Origin: Treponema sp. UBA6988
GTDB lineage: Bacteria; Spirochaetota; Spirochaetia; Treponematales; Treponemataceae
Direction of reading: 5' to 3'
DNA: 7,911 bases
Assembly (NCBI GenBank): GCA_002448445.1
Contig: DJYC01000090.1
Coordinates: forward strand, 1-7,911
Position numbers and translations under genes: made by a program. Of this stretch, positions 1 through 6,406 are shown in pieces (positions within the stretch are counted from its first letter, which is position 1; the number at the start of each line of letters is the position of its first letter). The notes beneath the pieces are model-generated. The model did no database searches and was not told the DNA's origin. It was given only the letters and a program-made list of their open reading frames with translations.

Positions 1-782
1 CCGCGGTGTGCTTCTACCCAGTCAAGCAAGGTAATTTCGTACTGTGCAAGCTTTTCAAGAACTTCCGGAATCTTGTTTCCTTTGCCAAGTTCTTTTGCCA
101 TGTCTGCAGCAACATCTTTAATGCGTGCGTCACCAGCGTGCTTGTTGAATGATTCAAAGAGGTCAAGCTCTGAGTTCTCTTCAATTTCTACGCCGATGTT
201 GTAAAGCTGCTTGATTGGTGCGTTGCATGCAAGGAAGTTGAGTGGGCGCGGGCCAAAAGAAATAATCTTAAGGTGGTTCAAAGCGTAAACTGCCTTTGCA
301 ATCGGTGCAAATTCATGAATCATGTCTGCGCATTGTTCAGCAGTTCCAACAGGATATTCAGGAATATAAGCCTTGATGTTGCGGAGCTTAAGGTTGTAAG
401 ATGCGTTGAGCATACCACAGTAAGCATCTCCACGTCCCTGGATAAGTCCGCCGTTCTTTGATGTCTCTTCTGCAGCGGCACAGAACATCTTGGGGCCTTC
501 AAAGTGCTTGGCAAGCAAAGTCTCGGAAATTTCCGGGCCAAAGTTTCCAAGGTAAACACAAAGGGCGTTACATCCGGCCTTCTTGATGTCTTCCAAAGCC
601 TGAACCATGTGGATTTCGCTTTCTACGATACAAATCGGGCATTCGTAGATTTCGTCTGCGCCATACTTCTTTGTGTAAGCGTCAATAAGAGCCTTTCTGC
701 GGTTTACAGAGAGAGACTCAGGGAAACAGTCGCGGCTAACAGCTACGATACCGATTTTTACTTTTGGTTTGTTGTTAATCAT
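1..782 (-). CDS. L-fucose/L-arabinose isomerase-family protein (candidate xylose isomerase, XylA-II type), C-terminus missing
   Basis: This is the N-terminal 260 residues of a protein that leaves the window; the family usually has about 480-500 residues. Translation starts at the ATG at 782, behind a GGAG six bases upstream (789-792). The N-terminus (KVKIGIVAVSRDCFPESLSV) begins with a beta strand. It is followed by CPICIVESEIH (48-58), VYLGNFGPE (77-84) and KIISFGPRPLNFLACN (172-187), which fit the nucleotide-fold-like N-terminal domains of the FucI/AraA-like COG2407 family. Metal and catalytic residues of this fold lie in the C-terminal half, so they cannot be checked here. Known members act on fucose or arabinose. 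From memory, a Clostridium acetobutylicum homologue (CAC2610) beside a xylulokinase gene was shown to be a non-classical xylose isomerase. With xylulokinase and a GH43 beta-xylosidase upstream, cytoplasmic xylose-to-xylulose isomerisation is my inference. Arabinose or fucose isomerase remains possible. Confidence 0.8.
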   Translation of the reverse strand, partial: MINNKPKVKIGIVAVSRDCFPESLSVNRRKALIDAYTKKYGADEIYECPICIVESEIHMVQALEDIKKAGCNALCVYLGNFGPEISETLLAKHFEGPKMFCAAAEETSKNGGLIQGRGDAYCGMLNASYNLKLRNIKAYIPEYPVGTAEQCADMIHEFAPIAKAVYALNHLKIISFGPRPLNFLACNAPIKQLYNIGVEIEENSELDLFESFNKHAGDARIKDVAADMAKELGKGNKIPEVLEKLAQYEITLLDWVEAHR

Positions 783-840
783 CTTATACTCCTATAAAAT
801 TATCTGAAAAATTTTTATTCAGGAGGGAAAAGCCTCGCTT

Positions 841-930
841 GAAGCTGCGCCCGTTGGGCTTGCTGCGCCTCCCCCTCACTTTCTTGTTGTCCGCTACCCC
901 TTCTGCGGGGACACCCCGCAACGCCCCAAT
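841..930. repeat. C/G-rich intergenic repeat, copy A
   Basis: This lies in the 203-bp spacer between the DUF4867 and isomerase genes. It begins GAAGCTGCGCCC then GGGCTTGCTGCG. It ends with a CCGCTACCCC block, a perfect hairpin GCGGGG-ACA-CCCCGC (905-919) and ACGCCCCAAT. The same elements in the same order occur in copy B at 1781-1919, which has about 40 extra bases in the middle. There is no T tract after the hairpin, so it does not look like a terminator. The short ORFs through it are not credible genes. Confidence 0.6.
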
Positions 931-985
931 CCAAAACCAGCCCAAAATCAACTGGCAAGACAGGAAGGGTAGCTTTTACTGTTTG

Positions 986-1639
986 TTATTTGCTCTTTGC
1001 AAGATCGATGTTTACTCCGGTCACTCCTGCATAGGCACCGGCCTTTGCTTCGCTAGAAGACGGATGTGCAATGAGCCACTTGTTTGCGGCCCACAAGAGC
1101 TTGTCTTCTGCGTCAATTTCCTTAAGCTCTGGCTTTGCAAGATTCGTTCCCTTTGGAAGAACTACAATCACGCGGAAACCGTCTTTGCTTACCTCTTTGC
1201 CCTTTACGGCATTGCAGGGAGCATAATGGAGGCTTGTTTCGTAAATTTGAACTACTGTACCGGCAGGAACATAAAAGGCTTCCACTTCTTTTGAAGAAAT
1301 GCGGCCCTTCTTTACGCTCTGGAGCGGTGCCAAGAGAAGAACAATGTCGTCGGCAGGGATGTTCAGTTCTGAGCCCCTGTGCCATTCAAGGCAGTTGAGC
1401 TTTGTGTTTGAACCGTTGCAGTATCCAACCTGAACTGGCATTCCGCCATAAGCGTTCACGGAAAACTGCTTTGCCACAGACAGTGATTCAAGTGATGCGT
1501 CCCCTGGTTCGTAGATAACCTTATCCAGAGGCTTTTCTGTTGATGAATTTAATTTTTCAAGCAACTCTTTTACGTCGTAGCCCGTTAGGACTTTTCCGTA
1601 GCGTACAAAGCTGCTTCCGAAGACAGATTTTATCTTCAT
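986..1639 (-). CDS. DUF4867-family protein, function unknown, probable cupin-like fold
   Basis: This is a complete 217-residue protein, with no signal peptide or membrane segment, so it is cytoplasmic. The ATG at 1639 follows a doubled GGAG (AAGGAGTAGGAG) seven bases upstream. It matches my recollection of the DUF4867 family in length and in three blocks: NCLEWHRGSELN (82-93), VEAFYVPAGT then YETSLHYAPC (119-142), and VIVVLPKGTN (157-166), with NKWLIAH near residue 190. The spaced H87, E91 and H138 among short beta strands resemble cupin metal ligands. That fold and any sugar epimerase, mutarotase or isomerase-helper role are inference. It sits directly upstream of the isomerase-like gene, downstream of xylulokinase, and has its own promoter. 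In clostridia I recall the same gene lying between a fucose-isomerase-like gene and xylulokinase, which points to a job in xylose or xylulose handling. The family name is likely; the function is open. Confidence 0.8.
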   Translation of the reverse strand: MKIKSVFGSSFVRYGKVLTGYDVKELLEKLNSSTEKPLDKVIYEPGDASLESLSVAKQFSVNAYGGMPVQVGYCNGSNTKLNCLEWHRGSELNIPADDIVLLLAPLQSVKKGRISSKEVEAFYVPAGTVVQIYETSLHYAPCNAVKGKEVSKDGFRVIVVLPKGTNLAKPELKEIDAEDKLLWAANKWLIAHPSSSEAKAGAYAGVTGVNIDLAKSK

Positions 1640-1661
1640 AACTATACTCCTACTCCTTATT

Positions 1662-1687
1662 ATTTAAATACAGCCACGTATTCAAAT
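1662..1687 (-). promoter_or_regulatory. 26-bp near-perfect palindrome in the leader: operator or RNA hairpin
   Basis: Read on the minus strand, the arms ATTTGAATAC and GTATTTAAAT flank the six bases GTGGCT. Nine of ten positions are complementary as DNA, and all ten pair as RNA because the odd position is G-U. It lies just after the predicted transcription start (about 1692) and ends just before the ribosome site of the DUF4867 gene. This is the usual place for a repressor operator; it could instead be a 5' stabilising or translation-controlling stem-loop. The regulator cannot be named, and the sequence does not resemble the Bacillus XylR site as I know it. Confidence 0.55.
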
Positions 1688-1699
1688 ATAGTTATTTCC

Positions 1700-1727
1700 A
1701 TTATATATGAACTTTTCTAAAAAGCAA
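1700..1727 (-). promoter_or_regulatory. Sigma-70 type promoter of the DUF4867-isomerase unit
   Basis: On the minus strand a perfect TATAAT (1700-1705) stands 16 bases after TTGCTT (1722-1727), a three-of-six match to the -35 consensus. The flanks are AT-rich, with an A8 tract upstream (1730-1737) that could serve as an UP element. Transcription would start near 1692, giving a leader of about 53 bases that contains the 26-bp palindrome. It implies expression of the two downstream genes apart from the transporter and kinase part. Confidence 0.6.
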
Positions 1728-1754
1728 ACTTTTTTTTGAGATAAAAGGCTTTTT
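1719..1754. other. AT-rich imperfect inverted repeat overlapping the -35 box
   Basis: On the plus strand, AAAAAGC (1719-1725) pairs with GCTTTTT (1748-1754), and inside it CTTTT (1729-1733) pairs with AAAAG (1743-1747); three bases (AAA) bulge on one side. The 12-bp stem has A-rich and T-rich outer ends, so it could act as a weak terminator in either direction, for instance for reads coming from xylulokinase. Because it covers the -35 element it could also bind a regulator. Its low GC content makes termination uncertain. Confidence 0.35.
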
Positions 1755-1780
1755 GAATGCAAGGTGGGGGAAGACCGCTG

Positions 1781-1919
1781 GAAACTGCGCCCTACGGGCT
1801 TGTTGCGAATACCCCCTTTCTGATTCTTACAAAAGGTGGGGGAAGTCTCCCCCTGCGCCTCATCTAAAGAATCGGCTACCCCCTCTACAGGGGGCAAGCC
1901 CCCCGTAACACCCCCCAAT
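1781..1919. repeat. C/G-rich intergenic repeat, copy B
   Basis: It begins GAAACTGCGCCC then GGGCTTGTTGCG and ends with CGGCTACCCCC, the hairpin CCCCCT-CTAC-AGGGGG (1879-1894) and CACCCCCCAAT, matching copy A (841-930) block for block. The extra middle part holds a second hairpin, GGGGGA-AGTC-TCCCCC (1838-1853). The 13-mer AAGGTGGGGGAAG occurs at 1761-1773, just outside the block, and again at 1833-1845. Two related copies within 1 kb suggest a dispersed genomic repeat family rather than gene-specific signals. There is no coding potential of note. Confidence 0.65.
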
Positions 1920-1964
1920 GTTGGTTGGTGGTAGCAGACGATGATACGAGCAAACACCACCTCT

Positions 1965-1990
1965 CGTTCCCTGAGCTTGCCGAAGGGAAC
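1965..1990 (+). repeat. REP-like palindrome, left member
   Basis: A perfect 7-bp inverted repeat, GTTCCCT (1966-1972) and AGGGAAC (1984-1990), encloses GAGCTTGCCGA. The core CCCTGAGC...CGAAGGG is the hallmark of a widespread class of extragenic palindromes in bacteria. A second copy faces it at 2116-2145. Confidence 0.6.
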
Positions 1991-2033
1991 TGTTCACCAA
2001 CAAGTGTAGAGCCATGGATTCAGATTGGGAAGA

Positions 2034-2082
2034 TGCGGAATTGTCAACCAATCCGCAGAGAACAAGTGGCTTAAGCCCCTTG
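2034..2082. other. Palindrome-rich core between the two REP-like elements
   Basis: Two inverted repeats lie here. TGCGGA (2034-2039) pairs with TCCGCA (2052-2057), with an inner TTG/CAA stem and a TCAAC loop. CAAGTGGCTTAAGCCCCTTG (2063-2082) is a palindrome at all but one pair, centred on GGCTTAAGCC. Both could form stem-loops in RNA or cruciforms in DNA. No open reading frame or known RNA family is recognised here. Confidence 0.4.
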
Positions 2083-2115
2083 ATGCATCGAGAACCATGA
2101 GCCAAAAGCAAACAT

Positions 2116-2145
2116 CCGCGCCCTTCGACTACGCTCAGGGAGCGG
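2116..2145 (-). repeat. REP-like palindrome, right member (inverted)
   Basis: The arms CCGCGCCCT (2116-2124) and AGGGAGCGG (2137-2145) match with one mismatch. Read on the minus strand the core is CCCTGAGCGTAGTCGAAGGG, the same pattern as the left member at 1965-1990, so the two face each other 125 bases apart. The element begins 30 bases beyond the xylulokinase stop. Confidence 0.6.
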
Positions 2146-2175
2146 TCGTCACCCCGAACTTGCTACCTATGCATA

Positions 2176-3699
2176 CTAAAGCTTTGCCAGTTCCTTGTAT
2201 GTTTCCTTGAGTGCCGGGTAAATCTTGCGGTAAAGCTGATATACCTTTTCGTACTTGGGAACATTTTCTGCAATTGGCATTTGGGCTGGATTTGTCCTGA
2301 TAAGCTTGTCGCAGCCTTCCTGTACGCTGGAGAAGACGCCTGTTCCAACACCAGCAAGGATTGCAACGCCAAGAGCAGGACCTTCCTTGGAAGCCACAGT
2401 CTTAACAGGACAATTGAATGTGTCCGCAAGCATCTGCCTCCAAAGAGGACTTGAACCGCCGCCTCCACAGGCATACATGTCGTTGATTGTAACGCCCATT
2501 TCGCGGAGGACTTCAGTGCTATCTCTCTGGCTGTATACAACGCCTTCCATAACTGCGCGCAAAAGGTGCTGCCTTGTGTGCATTGCGCTAAGACCGTAGA
2601 ATGCTCCGCGGCAGTCTGGGTCAAGGTGAGGTGTGCGTTCACCCATAAGGTAGGGCATATAAAGAAGGCGGTCACATCCAATCGGTATGCGCTCGGCCTG
2701 TTTGTCCATAACAAAATAAGGATCCTTTCCCATTCCTGCTGCAACGGTAATTTCGTCCTGGCAGAAATTGTCGCGGAACCACTTGAGTGAAAGTCCTGCG
2801 GCAAGGGTTACGCCCATAACATGCCATGCACCTGGAACGGCACAGCAGAATGTGTGTACCCTGCCCTTTGGATCTATGCTTAGTTTTGTGGTATGTGCAA
2901 AAACAACACCGCTTGTTCCTATGGTTGTAAAGGCCCTTCCGTCCACAACTGTTCCTGTTCCTACGGCTGCGGCGGCATTGTCTCCTGCACCGCCAACAAC
3001 TGGTGTTCCTTCTGCCAAGCCTGTAAGGGCTGCTGCCTTTGCGGTAAGCTTTCCGGTAACCTCTGGAGATTCATATACCTTTGCAAGAAGGGACTTGTCT
3101 ATGCCAAGCTTAGAAAGAACTTCATCGCTCCACTGGCGCTTGGGAACGTCAAGAAGCTGCATACCGGATGCATCGCTTACTTCCGTTGCAAATTCGCCTG
3201 TGAGCATGTAGCGCACATAGTCTTTTGGAAGCAGGATGTGGGCGCACTTTTCGTAAAGCTCAGGCTCGTGCTTCTGAACCCAGAGAATCTTTGAGGCGGT
3301 AAAGCCCGTAAGAGCAGGGTTTGCTGTAATCTCTATAAGGCGGGAAGCTCCAACCTTCTGGGTAATTTCATCACATTCAGCGGCTGTACGCTGGTCGCAC
3401 CAGATGATTGACTTGCGCAGTACGTTTCCGTCTTTGTCCAGCATTACAAGACCGTGCATCTGGCCTGAAATGCCAATGCCCTTTACGTCTGAAGGCTTTG
3501 CTCCGGACTGTGCCATAACGGCTTTTGCTGTTCCGCAAACCGCATTGAACCAGTCGGCAGGATCCTGTTCTGCCCAACCGTTCTGGGGCTGATAGAGCGG
3601 GTATTCAATTGTTTTAGAAGCGGCAACCGTTCCGTCCAGGTTGAACAAAACAGTCTTTGTACCGCTTGTGCCTAAATCAATTCCAAGTAAAAATGCCAT
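2176..3699 (-). CDS. xylB: Xylulokinase
   Basis: It phosphorylates D-xylulose with ATP to xylulose 5-phosphate in the cytoplasm, the entry to the pentose phosphate pathway. The 507-residue FGGY-family protein has the usual length. The N-terminal phosphate loop GIDLGTSGTK is at 6-15, with GISGQMHG (76-83), WCDQRT (100-105), and the proposed catalytic base D240 in GGAGDNAAAAVGTG. GTSGVV follows at 261, then LMGERTPHLDP (351-361, typical of XylB) and the C-terminal ATP-site glycine run GGGGSSPLW (412-420). The ATG at 3699 has AAGGAG six bases upstream. An earlier in-frame start at 3765 would add 22 residues before the conserved N-terminus and overlap GH43, so it is rejected. It follows GH43 by 34 bases, as in an operon. 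Other FGGY sugar kinases are less likely given the motifs and neighbours. Confidence 0.93.
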   Translation of the reverse strand: MAFLLGIDLGTSGTKTVLFNLDGTVAASKTIEYPLYQPQNGWAEQDPADWFNAVCGTAKAVMAQSGAKPSDVKGIGISGQMHGLVMLDKDGNVLRKSIIWCDQRTAAECDEITQKVGASRLIEITANPALTGFTASKILWVQKHEPELYEKCAHILLPKDYVRYMLTGEFATEVSDASGMQLLDVPKRQWSDEVLSKLGIDKSLLAKVYESPEVTGKLTAKAAALTGLAEGTPVVGGAGDNAAAAVGTGTVVDGRAFTTIGTSGVVFAHTTKLSIDPKGRVHTFCCAVPGAWHVMGVTLAAGLSLKWFRDNFCQDEITVAAGMGKDPYFVMDKQAERIPIGCDRLLYMPYLMGERTPHLDPDCRGAFYGLSAMHTRQHLLRAVMEGVVYSQRDSTEVLREMGVTINDMYACGGGGSSPLWRQMLADTFNCPVKTVASKEGPALGVAILAGVGTGVFSSVQEGCDKLIRTNPAQMPIAENVPKYEKVYQLYRKIYPALKETYKELAKL

Positions 3700-3733
3700 A
3701 TTCTTCTCCTTTTTAAGAAATTCATGCTCAAAA

Positions 3734-5383
3734 TTATGCCAGGCGCTCGTATTCGAAATACTCAAAGTCAGCTGGTTTTGAATACATCTCAGTGTCTACG
3801 CAGAAGATTCCCACAAAGGCACCGGTAAAACCGTCGGATGAATACTCATCGCTCAAAACGGATGCGTCGCAAAGAGGCCTCATCCTGTGCCAGCTCTTTT
3901 TGTCCAGTGAATAGGCAAATTCGGCAAGGCCATAGTCCACTTCAAGGCGCATGTAAACCGGCTTTCCCTCAGGAATCTGCATGGGCATTCCCTGAATAAG
4001 CTTTCCGGGCAGTATCGTATTCACCTGTATGATTTTGCCAAGGCGCTCGTCATGGCCTATCTGCAAAAGATACTGGGTCTCTTCATCATAACGATAGCAC
4101 ATTCCCGCATACTGATGGAAGTAGTCCGGCTCAAATTCAATCTTTGTTTCTGCGCGGAACTTAAAGTCTTCCTGGCGGCGGGCAATAAGTGACTGCTCAT
4201 AAGTTGACCATGGTGACTGTCCTCCGTAGAGACGAAGGAATCCGGGGCGGGCTTTTACGGAAGCGATTTTTTCCGTAAGCGGGCGGCGCAGCGTCTTAAA
4301 GTCATCATGAATGCCCTTGGCAAAGTCGTAGTGTATCAGGGAAGGGCCTGTTCCAGGAGCCGTCTGAATTCCGTCATTGTCCGCAGGGACAGCAACGTCA
4401 ACATACGGCGGAGGATTGTTGCGCAGGGAGCCGTCTCCCTGTGTAACATAGGGCCAGTCATCCTTCCAGACAATCTCTGCAATGCCTGTTTCCCTACCCA
4501 AGACGCATTTTCCGCGGGTAAAGGCATTGCCAAGTGTTCCCGGCAGTGGGCGACCGCAAAGATATGCAAGGTAGGTGTGCTTTCCGTCGGGTGAGTCACA
4601 CCAGATTCCGTGTCCTGAGCGCTGGAGCATAAGCTCCGGGTGTCCGTAGGCCGTAATCAAAGGGTTGTCGGGGTGCACTTCGTAGGGGCCTTCTATGTTG
4701 CGGGAGCGGCCAACCGTGATTGCATGCTCATAGGAAGTTCCGCCTTCCGCAGCAAGTATATAGTACCATCCGTTTTTCTTTACAATATGGGGGCCTTCCA
4801 CAAGGCCTATATCTGTTCCTAAAAAAATCTTTTTTCTTTCGCCGACGAGGCATTTTTTTAGGGGATCGTATTCACGTAGCATTATTCCACTGAACTGGCG
4901 GGGACCAGTCTGGCGGTAGTCCCATTCCATGTTGAGATACCAGTGGCGGCCGTCATCATCATGGAACATGGAAGCGTCAAACCCAGATGCGTTCATAAAA
5001 ACAGGGTCTGACCAAGGGCCTTCTATTGAAGGTGCCGTTGTAAGGAAATTTGGGCAGTCCTTCATTGGGCTAACGTCCCAATTCCGTACATTTGTATAGA
5101 TTAGATAGAACAAACCATCGCTATAGGAAAGGCAGGGTGCCCAGATTCCGCAAGAAGCCTTTTCGCCGCGCATGTCAAGAAGGCGGGTTTCGTTCAAGGG
5201 CGATGGAACTGTAGTCCAATGGACCAAGTCCTTTGAGCGCGAAATTTCAACGCCAGGATACCATTCAAAGGTTGAATTCGCTATAAAGTATTCTCCATTT
5301 GCAACACAAATGGAAGGGTCGGGATGGAATCCCGGTAAAATTGGATTATTAAGCCTGACGGTTTTCTCGCCACTGCTTGCCAT
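3734..5383 (-). CDS. GH43 family beta-xylosidase (subfamily 11-like), cytoplasmic
   Basis: It is predicted to cleave xylobiose and short xylo-oligosaccharides from the non-reducing end to xylose. The 549 residues resemble Selenomonas ruminantium-type GH43 enzymes (about 540). An N-terminal five-bladed propeller carries the three catalytic acids: D22 in LPGFHPDPSI (base), D136 in SGFDASMF (pKa modulator and orientation) and E196 in LVEGPHI (acid). GRPLPG (277-282) and GRETGIAEIVW (296-306) are also typical. A C-terminal beta-sandwich domain (from about 345) follows and usually helps close the active site. There is no signal peptide, so the substrate must be imported, which fits the permeases just upstream. 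The ATG at 5383 has AAAGGAG nine bases before it. Alpha-L-arabinofuranosidase side activity is common in the family and cannot be excluded. Confidence 0.9.
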   Translation of the reverse strand: MASSGEKTVRLNNPILPGFHPDPSICVANGEYFIANSTFEWYPGVEISRSKDLVHWTTVPSPLNETRLLDMRGEKASCGIWAPCLSYSDGLFYLIYTNVRNWDVSPMKDCPNFLTTAPSIEGPWSDPVFMNASGFDASMFHDDDGRHWYLNMEWDYRQTGPRQFSGIMLREYDPLKKCLVGERKKIFLGTDIGLVEGPHIVKKNGWYYILAAEGGTSYEHAITVGRSRNIEGPYEVHPDNPLITAYGHPELMLQRSGHGIWCDSPDGKHTYLAYLCGRPLPGTLGNAFTRGKCVLGRETGIAEIVWKDDWPYVTQGDGSLRNNPPPYVDVAVPADNDGIQTAPGTGPSLIHYDFAKGIHDDFKTLRRPLTEKIASVKARPGFLRLYGGQSPWSTYEQSLIARRQEDFKFRAETKIEFEPDYFHQYAGMCYRYDEETQYLLQIGHDERLGKIIQVNTILPGKLIQGMPMQIPEGKPVYMRLEVDYGLAEFAYSLDKKSWHRMRPLCDASVLSDEYSSDGFTGAFVGIFCVDTEMYSKPADFEYFEYERLA

Positions 5384-5422
5384 ACTCTCTTTCTCCTTTG
5401 TTTTTATTCATATACAAGACAA

Positions 5423-5448
5423 GCCCCCAAGGTAAAAACCCAAGGGGC
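5423..5448. other. Intercistronic stem-loop between permease and GH43 genes
   Basis: GCCCC (5423-5427) pairs with GGGGC (5444-5448), with an inner GG/CC pair and AA opposite AA on the plus strand (TT opposite TT on the minus). In the direction of the operon it is followed only by TTGTCTTGT, so it is a poor terminator. On the plus strand it is followed by CTTTTATATT. It may mark mRNA processing or mild attenuation in the 162-bp spacer. A small palindrome, AGGCTTAAAGCCT, sits nearby at 5491-5503. Confidence 0.3.
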
Positions 5449-5545
5449 CTTTTATATTATGATAGGCAACTACAAATATTTTGGAAGAGCAGGCTTAAAG
5501 CCTAAGCAAAAGCCAAGCACTGCCCTCCCCTAGCATCGAACAGTA

Positions 5546-6406
5546 CTATTCCTTTACGGAACCCATTGTGATACCGGCAATGATGTAACGAGACATGATT
5601 GCGTAGAATATGATAATCGGGATAAGCGAAATTGCGATTCCCAAGTATATTCCACCGAATTCCGTACGGTAAATATCACCGCGGAGCTTCTGTACCAACA
5701 TAGGAAGGGTTGCATAGTCTTCATTCGTAATGATTACGGACGGTGTCATGAAGTTGTTCCAGCTTCCAACAAAGGCGAAGATTGCCTGAGTTGCCATAGC
5801 TGGCTGCATGATTGGCAGTACGATTCTGTTGAAGGTAAAGAATTCACCTGCACCGTCAATACGGGCCGCTTCGATAAGCTCAAGCGAAAGGATTGACTCC
5901 ATGTACTGGTGGATGAACATTACCGTTGCAGCAGATGCAATGGACGGAATGGTAAGAGGAATGAATCCCTTCCAGTTGCCGGTCAGTCCAAGCAATGCCA
6001 TGAACTGGTAGAAACCGATGAAGGAAAGGGTTCCAGGAAGCATAATAAGGAACATGACAAGACCCCAGAGGAACTTCTTGCCCTTAAAGTGGTATACGTA
6101 AATACCGTAGGCGGTAAGGGTAGAGAAGTAAACGCAGAGGATTGTCGAACCAAAGGAAATTATTGCACTGTTTAAGAAGCCTCTCCAAATCTTAAAGCCG
6201 CGGTTGGTAAGAGTGTGCAAGTTGTACACAGTCTGCTGCCAAGCATGGCCAGTCGGGACGAGTGCAAGACCAGCATTTATTTCTTCCGTAGAGCGGGTTG
6301 CGTTTATAAGCATGATCCATATAGGAACAACTGCAACAAGCGTAAGGACAATCATTACAAAGTATATAATGGAAGACTTTACGGCACGTTTTGATGAATA
6401 CTGCAT
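5546..6406 (-). CDS. Carbohydrate ABC transporter permease, MalG type (CUT1)
   Basis: This is one of two inner-membrane channel subunits of a binding-protein-dependent sugar importer. Its 286 residues have about six membrane spans (near 12-34, 79-101, 113-139, 145-165, 203-222 and 253-275). The cytoplasmic EAA loop EAARIDGAGEFFTFNRIVLP (179-198), which docks the ATPase, is intact. A large periplasmic stretch after the first span (about 35-78) is usual for MalG-like subunits. The ATG at 6406 overlaps the stop of the preceding permease by one base (TAATG), with GAGGAGG seven bases upstream inside that gene, so the two are probably translationally coupled. The substrate cannot be read from the sequence; neighbouring GH43 and xylulokinase genes suggest xylo-oligosaccharides. 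No ATPase gene is present in the window, so the ATPase may lie elsewhere or be a shared MsmX/UgpC-type protein. Confidence 0.92.
   Translation of the reverse strand: MQYSSKRAVKSSIIYFVMIVLTLVAVVPIWIMLINATRSTEEINAGLALVPTGHAWQQTVYNLHTLTNRGFKIWRGFLNSAIISFGSTILCVYFSTLTAYGIYVYHFKGKKFLWGLVMFLIMLPGTLSFIGFYQFMALLGLTGNWKGFIPLTIPSIASAATVMFIHQYMESILSLELIEAARIDGAGEFFTFNRIVLPIMQPAMATQAIFAFVGSWNNFMTPSVIITNEDYATLPMLVQKLRGDIYRTEFGGIYLGIAISLIPIIIFYAIMSRYIIAGITMGSVKE

Noticed and set aside
804..822. AT-rich palindrome CTGAA...TTCAG in front of the isomerase gene
   Set aside because: The 5-bp stem with an AT loop is too weak to separate from chance in AT-rich DNA.
839..1294. 151-residue plus-strand open frame
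   Set aside because: It starts in repeat copy A and runs antisense to the well-supported DUF4867 gene; the protein is cysteine-rich, has no recognisable domain, and no ribosome site was seen.
1838..1904. Runs of G and C resembling a terminator or CRISPR-like repeats
   Set aside because: The hairpins lack a T tract and there are no regularly spaced identical repeats; the stretch is better explained as part of repeat copy B.
1682..2111. Two minus-strand frames of 83 and 92 residues in the 536-bp gap
   Set aside because: Their translations are made almost wholly of the repeat blocks and REP-like palindromes, and one frame crosses the promoter of the DUF4867 gene.
2163..2804. 213-residue frame on the minus strand overlapping xylulokinase
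   Set aside because: It is an out-of-frame shadow of the conserved xylB gene with no family features.
3700..3765. Upstream extension of xylulokinase to an earlier ATG
   Set aside because: The added 22 residues precede the conserved N-terminal phosphate loop, overlap GH43, and the ATG at 3699 has the clear AAGGAG.
5449..5486. Possible promoter in front of the GH43 gene (CATAAT/TATAAA-like stretch)
   Set aside because: No -35 element lies at a suitable distance, and the AT-rich bases are part of a spacer with a hairpin.
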